From: Mauremys mutica
Lineage: Eukaryota; Chordata; Testudines; Geoemydidae
DNA length: 64,000 bases
Assembly (NCBI RefSeq): GCF_020497125.1
Contig: NC_059074.1
Coordinates: 193,844,915 to 193,908,914 of the forward strand
Direction of reading: 5' to 3'
Shown piece by piece: positions 23,493-30,300 of the stretch. Every line of letters begins with the position of its first letter. Within the stretch, counting starts at the first letter, position 1. The translations under genes were made by a program, and so were the position numbers. The notes below the pieces were generated by a model. That model was given only the letters and a program-made list of their open reading frames with translations. It was not told where the DNA came from and did no database searches.

Positions 23493-23850
23493 GATGCAGG
23501 AGTCTCCCAGCGAGATAACCGTGAGGACGGGCACTGAAGGAGATAGAGAGCGCATGCTGCGTGAAATCTAGCACGAACCACGGACCTATGCAGCCGTGCT
23601 CTGGGAGGCAGTGCTCCCTGAATACCGCATGAAAGCCTCGCGCGGAAAAGTGTGCTATCACGGAGCACCCAATAAGGCAGCTCTCCCCAGGAACCTCCTG
23701 CTGATGCTTATCGATTAACGGCAGGAGAGCTTCGTGGAGTTCTCCCAGGAGGATTTCTGTTCTATCACCATATATACAGAGACCATATATTCTGTTCTAT
23801 CACCATATATACAGAGACCATATATACAGAGATTCCTGTTATATTAAGAA
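23493..23850 (+). pseudogene. Possible plus-strand exon inside the Harbinger intron
   Basis: A pyrimidine-rich acceptor (TTCTTCCCCTACTTAG) precedes ATGCAGGAGTCTCCC at 23493. The sequence after it reads as protein (QESPSEITVRTGTEGDRER) until an in-frame TAG near 23568. It then resumes as AAVLWEAVLPEYRMKASRGK, and an AATAAA lies at 23849-23854. This suggests a third, decayed transposon gene on the plus strand. The protein is not recognised, and the alternative is chance. Confidence 0.4.
23756..23825. repeat. 35-bp tandem repeat, two copies
   Basis: Two identical copies of a unit beginning TCTGTTCTATCACCATATAT, followed by a partial third. Confidence 0.95.
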
Positions 23851-23878
23851 TAAAAGTTAACATGGTTAAAGCACTTAC

Positions 23879-24450
23879 CGACTGATCCTACCCCTGATTC
23901 AGGATCCGGGTTCCTGGCCGGGGAGGGTTGGTAGGGGATCTCCGTGACGGTGATGAAGAGATCCTGGCTGTCGGGGAAACCAGCGTTGTAAGCGCTATCG
24001 CCTGCCTCGTCCTCCACAAACCCTTCCTCATCTTCCCCGTTCGTGAACATCGTCGAGGAACTGTCTGTCGACACTGTCCCACCATCAGAGTCCATGGTCA
24101 CTGGTGGGGCAGTGGTGGCAGGCTCCGTAGCGTCCGTTGGCCGCTTTGATTTTTTGGTAGGCTTGTCTGGGGTCCTTGATTTTCACGCGGCACTGCGTTG
24201 CATGACGGCTGTATCCTCTGTCTGTATCATGGCTTTGGAGACCTTCTCGTAGGTCTTTGCATTCCGTTTGTTGGAGCGCAGCTCCGAAAGCACAGACTAC
24301 TCGCCCCCCACACCGATCAGATCGAAGAGTTCCCGGTCAGTCTATGCCGGGTCCCTCTTTCTATTCAGAGATTACATGAACTCCTCTGCTGGAGAGCTCT
24401 GCATTGCTGCCGGTGCTGCTGAGCTCGCCCCGATGTCCAACCACAAAATG
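23879..24450 (-). pseudogene. Harbinger Myb/SANT-like protein, exon 1 (decayed N-terminal half)
   Basis: The minus strand ends in a consensus donor (CAGTCG|GTAAGT at 23879/23878). The exon's 3' part is open (24101-23879): DSDGGTVSTDSSSTMFTNGE, then an acidic stretch (DEEGFVEDEAGDSAYNAG) and FPDSQDLFITVTEIPYQP, the hallmark linker between the Myb/SANT domain and the C-terminal half in this family. Upstream, pieces of the three-helix Myb/SANT domain can be seen in different frames: a TDRELFDLIGVWG-like run, NAKTYEKVSKAM, and TQCRVKIKD followed by RQAYQKIKAANG. At least two frameshifts and stops separate them. DNA binding would be lost. Confidence 0.75.
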
Positions 24451-24589
24451 AGATTCTAACTGTCCAGAAAGGAAAAGGAATTCAAATTTTCCCGGGTCGT
24501 TTCCTGTGTGGCTGGTCAGAGCATCGAAGCTCGGACTGCTGTCCAGAGCGTCAACAGAGTGGTGCACTGTGGGATAGCTCCCGGAGCTA

Positions 24590-24778
24590 CTAAGTTCGAT
24601 TTCCATCCACACCTAGCCTAATTCGAACTAGCCATGTCGAACTTAGCGTTACTCCACCTGCCGGGGTGGAGTACCAAATTCGAACTAAAGAGCCCTCTAG
24701 TTCGAATTAAATGGCTTCCTGGTGTGGACGGTTGAGCGGTTAGTTCGAATTAACGCTGCTAAATTCGAATTAAAGTCC
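24590..24778. promoter_or_regulatory. Right subterminal TTCGAA motif cluster
   Basis: AATTCGAACTAGCC, TGTCGAACTT, AATTCGAACTAA, AGTTCGAATTAAAT, AGTTCGAATTAAC and AATTCGAATTAA lie within 190 bp of the right end, mirroring 19889-20010. Confidence 0.6.
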
Positions 24779-24794
24779 TAGTGTAGACCAGGCC
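24779..24794 (-). repeat. Right terminal inverted repeat of the Harbinger element
   Basis: TAGTGTAGACCAGGCC, followed by the TTA trinucleotide at 24795-24797. Confidence 0.88.
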
Positions 24795-25126
24795 TTAGTG
24801 AACTGGAGATCTGTGGCCAGCTGCTCTCTCCGGCGCTTGAGTTCCTCCACTTCATGCTCCATGGACTCCAGCCACTTGGTTAGCTTGTCAGCAAGCTTGT
24901 AACCCCCTATGTTACCAGGTGTGAGGCAGCTCAAGCATCTCTCTATCTGCTCCTGCTTCTTGGAGTGGATTTCATGCCACCGATATTGTGTCACAAACTG
25001 GGCCTCCTGTTGTTTCTCTTGGCTCTCTATCAGCTGCATAAGGAGGGTCTGGGTGCAGTGCTGCTGCTGCATAGCTGCTACCTGCTGCTGTTGGCCTGCC
25101 ACCAACGGGCAGATCACCTCCTCCAT
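24795..25126 (-). pseudogene. Gag-like N-terminal frame of the LTR retroelement, interrupted
   Basis: An ATG at 25126, 37 bp inside the primer site, opens a frame that stays open until the Harbinger element interrupts it after codon ~111 (…TDLQFT). The start is Gln-rich (GQQQQVAAMQQQ), followed by a long helical stretch (LIESQEKQQEAQFVTQYRWH) and charged heptad-like sequence (WLESMEHEVEELKRRREQL). I take it for a Gag-type structural protein because of its position after the primer site and its composition. No capsid or zinc-knuckle motif is visible. The last eight or so codons before the stop come from the transposon end. Confidence 0.65.
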
Positions 25127-25163
25127 AGTTGTGCCCCTTGTTAGTCAGGGTTTGGTTTGAAGT

Positions 25164-25181
25164 ATCCCACTTCTTGTACCA
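25164..25181 (-). promoter_or_regulatory. Primer-binding-site-like sequence
   Basis: Two bases inside the 5' LTR the minus strand reads TGGTACAAGAAGTGGGAT. It begins with TGG, as expected for pairing to a tRNA 3' CCA, and resembles the tRNA-Leu-type primer site known from ERV-L-like elements. The exact tRNA is not certain. Confidence 0.65.
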
Positions 25182-25183
25182 TA

Positions 25184-25691
25184 TGTAACGGGGTCAGCAC
25201 CCACCTCTCATGAGTGCCCCCTCTGCTTGGGTGTGTCTGCATTCCTTCAGTAAGTAGTCCCAGCGCTAGTATGGGGCCATATCCCCAGGGCTCATTCCCT
25301 GTTCAGTTCCCGCAGCCAGCCAGGAGCTCCCTCAATGGTCCCCCGGTCCCTGCTAGGCTCAGTCCTAGCAGCCAGCCAGGAGTCTCTTGCTCCCCCAGTC
25401 CCTGCCAGCAGACTTAGCTGTCTGTAGTCCTGCTGCTCTTCCACCCAGGTATGCAGTCCTTTCTTCTCCAGCTCCAAGCTGCAACTAACTGCTGATCTGT
25501 TCTGCAGCTCCTTTTTATAGGGCCCTCCTGGCCTTTGATTGGCCGTTCCAGCAGCCCCTCTGATTGGTTACTTCCTCACAACCACTCTAGGCTGCTTGGA
25601 GGACTTCTCCATTGCTCCTTTCCTGGGATGGGTGTGGCAGAACCCTGAGGCCTCCAGCAGGGGGCCTTTGGGCCCAGTCCACCCCATCACA
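25184..25691 (-). repeat. 5' LTR of the minus-strand retroelement
   Basis: 508 bp; minus-strand ends TGTGATGGGG and CCCCGTTACA. It contains a TATA-like box at 25512-25519 and a duplicated CAGCCAGCCAGGAG segment that the other LTR has once. Confidence 0.85.
25512..25519 (-). promoter_or_regulatory. LTR TATA-like box
   Basis: TATAAAAA on the minus strand, in CCCTATAAAAAGGAGCTGC, conserved at the same place in the other LTR (19379-19386). It marks the likely RNA polymerase II start region of the retroelement. Confidence 0.6.
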
Positions 25692-26756
25692 GGTAGATAC
25701 AGAATTTTGACCAAATATTAAGTGAATTAGACAAGGGAGCTATGGCTCTCTAAATATTCAGATGTTTACCACAGCTCTAAACATCTTTGAACTTCCCCCA
25801 CACACTTTATAGCAAACAAAACATAAGAAAACAGAAATAAGAAAAGTTCAGATCTAGTTCAGCACCACAAGACTACTTGATCACGAAGGGAAAAGTTATG
25901 AAGCTTTTAAATAGTAAATTCACTAGGGATGCTCAGCTCAATCCAGCTTGATAGAGCCTGTCAAATGGCTACTGGAGACTTAAGCTTTCATTAAAGAAAA
26001 TAGAGGTCTCTAGCCTTCTTCTTCGCAGAAACAGACCTGAAGATATAAGCCAAGGGCTTGGGAAGAGAATATATTTCCTACCAGAACCGAAGTTCATCAA
26101 ACCAGCTATTTGCAACTTACGACACACTAAAAAACAAAACAAAAACCTGGTGGTCACCATAGTTAGAGACGCCTAACACTTTTGTTTACCAGATACTAAC
26201 ATGAGAATGGGAAGCAGGAAACAATGAATGAACAATCATTCTATTCGCCAGGCTGGAGAGGCTGGAGAGGATGAGATGCTTTCCTACTCCACTGCACCCC
26301 TCTCAAAGCTCTCCCCAATCCTCTGGCCCCATGCACACAAACACACACACACATTCCTACTCCTCCTCAGGTCCACAGAAAGGGACCCCGTTCAGTGCTG
26401 GAATCCCGAAAATAGTGCCAGAATGCAGGGCAGTGGGAGACTAGGGAAAGGAGTAAAGGGGAGCAGAGGGTAGTGGGGAGAGTTGGGAGTAAGATAGGGG
26501 TAGTGAGGCCAATAGGAGCAGGTGGTGACTCCTCAAAGAGTCTGTCCAATCCCGCCTCCCCCTCTATCTGTGCCCAGGACCCTCTCCCTACTGGGGTATT
26601 GGTGGCCCCACTACCCAGCTCCCAACATTGCCCGACTCTGACTCCACCCTGGGCTCCCAGCTAGGCAGGCCATTCGTCTGCTTTAAGCCAGAGAGTCTTG
26701 TTTTTATCCCCTGTTCAGTACTGATATAAAACCGGACATGGTTTTGTGTGGTATCG
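25692..26756. other. Non-coding, nothing recognised
   Basis: A short (CA)-rich tract near 26336-26353. Open frames here overlap on both strands and have no recognised content. Confidence 0.45.
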
Positions 26757-26759
26757 TGT

Positions 26760-26857
26760 ATGGAGGACGCCATTTTGCAGAGTGCACCGCTCCACGCCCC
26801 CCGCTGTAACCTCATATGCACCGTGTGTGGTGTATGTTGTATAATGGTGTCCTCCAT
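26760..26857. mobile_element. Small foldback element
   Basis: ATGGAGGACGCCAT at 26760-26773 is inverted as ATGGTGTCCTCCAT at 26844-26857 with one mismatch. The spacer is about 70 bp. It may be a short MITE or an inverted pair of half-elements. Confidence 0.45.
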
Positions 26858-27589
26858 GTGGCCTGATCTCGCCACACCTGAGGAGATGTATTTTGGGGAT
26901 GTGCCAGTGGCCAGTGAGCACCCTACTCCAAGCTGCTCCGGCCCCACGCTGTCCTGTCTGGTCCTGGCTGCAGCATCCCCAGCTCCCTCTGTGCTGACCC
27001 ACCGCTGAGTGTCCACTGTCCGGGCACCTGCCAGCTTAGAGGATGCCCTAAAGCCAGGGAGGCAAAGGAGCTACCTTGCCCGGGACCTGCAGAACTATCA
27101 GAACACCATTGCAGCTCAAAAAAAAAAAAAAGGCAGATAAGCATTCCAGAGCATTTTGGCACAACTCAAGTGCTGCCCCTACCAAAGGATCCATGCATGT
27201 GTAGGCTGGAAAAACAGGAGGCTTATGGTGGAAGAAATGTGAAGGGCCTTCTCCCATATCATACGGGTGGGGCCTCTGTAAATCCACAGAAGAATTGAAT
27301 CCTGAGTGAGCTTTTGGATTTTCAACAGCCCCACCTCTTAGGCTCATTGGTAGTCCAGTTTGTCCCGTTGAGCCCTAGGTGGCCTATCTGCGACCTCTCT
27401 GTTTGCAGGACACAGCAAGTTTTATTGGTCCTACAAAACCCAGGAACTGTGCTACATATTTTTGAGCACTATCTGCTGGCAGCTAATCTATTAATTATTT
27501 ATGTATATACAGAAATCTCAGATTACACTTTCCCCCCACCTATCCTCCACTCCCACAGATCCAGGCATACCACCCACCAGAAAATGGTG

Positions 27590-27775
27590 TTCGTTTCCAC
27601 AATACATTTTGACTTTTAATTGAAAAACAAGTTTTCAACAGAAACTCACATATTTCAGCAGAAAGCAGTCACTTTTTGCAAAAATGTCATTGAGTCAAGT
27701 ACCTAATTGTCCGTTGAAAGCCATTTTTGATGGAAATTGTTTTGACCAGCCCAACTTAGAAGAATTATTAGTTCA
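27590..27775. mobile_element. AT-rich repeat fragment
   Basis: CATTTTGACTTTTAATTGAA, TTTTTGCAAAAATGTCATT and GAAATTGTTTTGACCAGCCC suggest a part of the AT-rich foldback class also seen at 6305-6618, with an end in '..GACCAGC'. Confidence 0.4.
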
Positions 27776-28170
27776 TCCCTACACAAGCCTCTTTTGTCTT
27801 GTCAAAGCCCTGAGGAGCCTATTTGGGGGTAACTGAGGGCCAAGGATCCTTCTAAGGCTCTGGGGGTGGACAACCCCTGTAGCCTCCTAAAGTATGAGGG
27901 ATAGGCACTGGTGAGACAACTCACTTCTAAGCTTCAAGGTCTGTAGATCCCCATAGAACCTTCTAATACTTGTTGGGAGGCAGGGGCACTGACAAGCCTC
28001 ATAAATCCCATAGGAGTCCGGGTGAGGCCCCTAATGGGCTGCCTAAGATTTGCAAGGATATAAGGATCTGTAAGTCTCTTTGGGCCTCTGAAGGAAAGAG
28101 CTGGGGACCCCAGCAAGCTGCATTGGAGGCCCCCTGATAAAACTCCAAAGGATCACCACAGCATTGATGC

Positions 28171-28184
28171 ACTGAAGGTCCAGA
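28171..28184. repeat. Left 14-bp target-site duplication of the PLE
   Basis: ACTGAAGGTCCAGA, repeated exactly at 28702-28715 and bracketing the element. Confidence 0.88.
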
Positions 28185-28230
28185 AAAAAGCAACAAAGAG
28201 TCCTTTGGCACCTTATAGACTAACAAATGT

Positions 28231-28272
28231 ATTGGAGCATGAGCTTTCATGGGTGAATACCCACTTCATCAG
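28231..28272 (-). other. Hammerhead-like core, family A, left terminal repeat
   Basis: On the minus strand: CTGATGA (28272-28266), then the hairpin GTGGGT-ATTC-ACCCAT, then GAAA (28248-28245) and AGC-TCAT-GCT with a following C. This matches the hammerhead core boxes, stem II and a short stem III. A clear stem I is not seen. Confidence 0.5.
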
Positions 28273-28330
28273 AGGCATGTGGTGGAAATTTCCAGAGGCA
28301 GGTATAAATATGCAGGCAAGAATCAGTCTT

Positions 28331-28501
28331 CAGGACCAGATTCCAGACTCCAAAGAGAAACTGCTGAACTTCATTTGCAAATTTGACACCATCAGCTCAG
28401 GATTAAACAAAGACTATGAATGGCTAGCCAACTACAAAAGCAGTTTCTCCTCCCTAGGTTTTCACACCTCAACTGCTAGAAGAGGGCCTCATCCTCCCTG
28501 A
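28331..28501 (+). pseudogene. PLE coding remnant
   Basis: The open stretch after the left terminal repeat contains DSKEKLLNFICKFDTISSGL and NKDYEWLANYKSSFSSLGFH before stopping at 28499-28501. It sits directly upstream of the right terminal repeat, so it should be the C-terminal end of the element's protein. No GIY-YIG motif is present in this short piece. It could instead be a lineage-specific tail. Confidence 0.45.
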
Positions 28502-28580
28502 CTGAATTAACCTTGTTATCTCTAGATTGATTCTTGCCTGCATATTTATACCTGCCTCCGGAAATTTCCACCACATGCGT

Positions 28581-28619
28581 CTGACGAAGTGGGTATTCAC
28601 CCACGAAAGCTCATGCTCC
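28581..28619 (+). other. Hammerhead-like core, family A, right terminal repeat
   Basis: CTGACGA (28581-28587), hairpin GTGGGT-ATTC-ACCCAC, GAAA (28605-28608), then AGC-TCAT-GCT and C. It is an intact copy of the same motif, in the opposite orientation to the left one. Confidence 0.55.
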
Positions 28620-28701
28620 AATACTTCTGTTAGTCTATAAGGTGCCACAGGACTCTTTGTTGCTTTTTACAGATCCAGACTAACACGGCTCCTCCTCTGA
28701 T

Positions 28702-28715
28702 ACTGAAGGTCCAGA
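28702..28715. repeat. Right 14-bp target-site duplication of the PLE
   Basis: ACTGAAGGTCCAGA, identical to 28171-28184. Confidence 0.88.
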
Positions 28716-29490
28716 GGCTCCCATCTAAGGATCTTAGAAGGCGTGCATTAGTGATGCTCTCCTCCTGCAGATATCTGGGACTCAGAGAGAAAAGGGGAAA
28801 TGTTCTCTGAATCCCCTTTACTTCCCAGCCCCATATAGAGCTATTTAACAAAAACTACAGAAATTCTCTCACAAAACCAGTCTTCATTATGTGATGTTAT
28901 CAGATACAGCCCAGTGCTTTGAGCATATCATTATTTTAAGAATATTTAAAAAAACTCTAAACCCAAATATTAGAAACCCAAGAAATTCAGAATTCAGTTG
29001 AAATGTGCAAAGAAACCCAAGCCTTTGAAAGAATGGAAATACAGCGAAATTACTCGAACTCTGAGCCACAGTGACAACCTGGAAAAATAAGAAGCTCATA
29101 TAACTTCAACCATCCATAACAAACAGATTCATTTTTTCGGAGACCACAGAATTCAGAATGGCTTAATCTCAGCCATTTAGTGGTTGTGCCACATTAAACC
29201 CTTCTATATGGTCACACACAATGCACATTAAAAAGTTGCACATTTCTGATGAGACAAGTGGCATATTCAAAGCAATCAATCCCACCTTCCTTGAGGGCTC
29301 AATGTTGCAAAGTACGGAGGGCACCTCACATGATTTGGCCCTATGATTCCATGTGGCAGCCAATTATTCAATTATTATTGGACGGAGTTAGTGAGTCTCC
29401 ATATATTAAGCTCATATTCACAGATCATTAGAGTATTCACGTGAAAAGAACAGTTTAGTGTGGTGACAAACTAGCACACTGAAAACTTGG

Positions 29491-29556
29491 TTCAAAGCCC
29501 CCTGAAGCCAAAGGAAAGACTCCTATTTATTTCAATGAGCTTTGGATCAGGCCCTT
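29491..29556. mobile_element. Palindromic MITE (TTCAAAGCCC..GGATCAGGCCC type)
   Basis: TTCAAAGCCCCCTGAAGCC and TTTCAATGAGCTTTGGATCA are diverged inverted arms around GGAAAGACTCC. Same family as 1171-1247 and 61846-61920. Confidence 0.6.
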
Positions 29557-30228
29557 ACAATATGAGACATGTATATAGGAATCATGTAAAATCATTGCTC
29601 TGAATTGCCCATTTTTGAAAAGAAGGGAACATGGCAGACAGGCAGCTTTAAAGGGGTGGAGTTAGGATAGTTTGGCTACCTTAACTCTGCATAGTTTATA
29701 TGCAGATATGAACCTCAATTTCAAAACCTTCCTGTATCTGAGCAAACCTATAGCAGCTGGCAGAGGTGATGTGTGGAGAGGGGGTCACGGGGGTCATGTG
29801 CAACTCCCAGAGTTGCTGCTTGACTTTTATTGAGTATGCTCACATGGACTAAGCATGCACAGTACATTTGTTGAAGATGCTGCCCTCCCTCTGACTGCCC
29901 ACTAGCCGCAGGGACGGGTCATCTTTGGCAGTTGGTCCAATACCGAGCCATGCACATTGAATTCTTCACAGTCCAATTAATGTAGCCTACTCAAACTGCA
30001 CCCCACAGAGTTCCCCTTTCCTAGTTTTAAATATTGAGAAATCTACTTTTGAAAAACTTTGAAAAATCTTACATCATAGACCATGCAGCATTCCTTGTGT
30101 TGTTCTTCGTATTTCAAAGATGTCTTTGTATCAGTTACTTCTCATATACCTCGGTGAAGGGATTGCTTTGCTTTTTAATGCAGCATTGAAAGAAACAACC
30201 TGAAAAATAATCTTAATTATGGGTAAAA

Positions 30229-30300
30229 TCTTGGCCCTATTGAACTCAATGGCAAAACTCCCACTGACTTCAGGAGGGCCAACATTTCACCTATTGTGTC
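30229..30300. mobile_element. MITE (TTGGCCCTATTGAACTCAATGG type)
   Basis: TTGGCCCTATTGAACTCAAT, GGCAAAACTCCCACTGACTT and CAGGAGGGCCAACATTTCAC form an imperfect palindrome. The same family is at 34658-34720. Confidence 0.6.

Larger units (their letters stand above)
21885..23878 (-). other. Intron of the Myb/SANT-like gene
   Basis: Bounded by a donor GTAAGTGC (from 23878 downward) and an acceptor ending CTCATAG (21886-21885) on the minus strand. It contains two tandem repeats and a possible opposite-strand exon. Short open frames in it (22000-23700) are shadows with no recognised motif. Confidence 0.6.
19868..24794. mobile_element. PIF/Harbinger DNA transposon, 4.9 kb
   Basis: Terminal inverted repeats GGCCTTGTCTACACTA (left) and TAGTGTAGACCAGGCC (right; its reverse complement differs at one base) bound the element. 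The flanking trinucleotides are TAA and TTA, fitting the TWA target preference of PIF/Harbinger with one changed base. Inside are a plus-strand DDE transposase remnant and a convergent minus-strand Myb/SANT-type gene, the two-gene layout known for this superfamily. Both ends carry many TTCGAA motifs. Both genes are damaged, so the copy is not autonomous. Confidence 0.88.
19117..25691 (-). mobile_element. LTR retroelement (Gypsy-like), minus strand, interrupted by a PIF/Harbinger transposon
   Basis: Two direct repeats (19117-19558 and 25184-25691), both with TG...CA ends, bracket the element. Orientation is minus: a tRNA-primer-site-like sequence abuts the 25184 LTR, a purine tract abuts the 19558 LTR, TATA-like boxes read on the minus strand, and a gag-like frame starts just inside the 5' LTR. 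Removing the nested transposon (19868-24794) leaves only about 0.7 kb of internal sequence. No protease, reverse transcriptase or integrase is visible, so the copy is internally deleted or belongs to a non-autonomous gag-only family. Flanks (TTAAG left, GGTAG right) do not form a clean target duplication. Confidence 0.82.
28185..28701 (+). mobile_element. Penelope-like retroelement, 5'-truncated, inverted terminal repeats
   Basis: A 517-bp insertion with an exact 14-bp target duplication. The left end (28185-28300) is the inverted copy of the right end (28550-28701). The terminal unit includes AGACTAACACGGCT, GTGCCACAGGACTCTTTGTT and the hammerhead-like core. Between them is a coding-like segment. 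Inverted, partly duplicated terminal repeats (pLTRs) are a known trait of Penelope-like elements. Related terminal repeats are at 48796-48921 and, in other families, at 50028, 54650, 57211 and 59274. PLE assignment is from structure and recall of turtle repeats. Confidence 0.72.

Noticed and set aside
23090..23825. CRISPR-like or satellite array
   Set aside because: Only two copies each of two unrelated short tandem units, no spacers of regular size, in a eukaryotic transposon.
19406..25721. Identical 45-residue frames in both LTRs (19406 and 25539)
   Set aside because: They are antisense shadows of the duplicated LTR; the element reads on the minus strand.
28205..28501. 98-codon frame starting MAPYRLTNVLEHELS, and a similar start at 48867 minus
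   Set aside because: The N-terminal part is the terminal repeat read in antisense, so its recurrence reflects the repeat. Only the later part (28331-28501) is kept as a coding remnant.
28171..28715. tRNA-derived SINE interpretation of the AGACTAACACGGCT repeats
   Set aside because: No A box/B box pair was found. Inverted terminal copies, a 14-bp target duplication and a linked coding remnant fit a Penelope-like element better.
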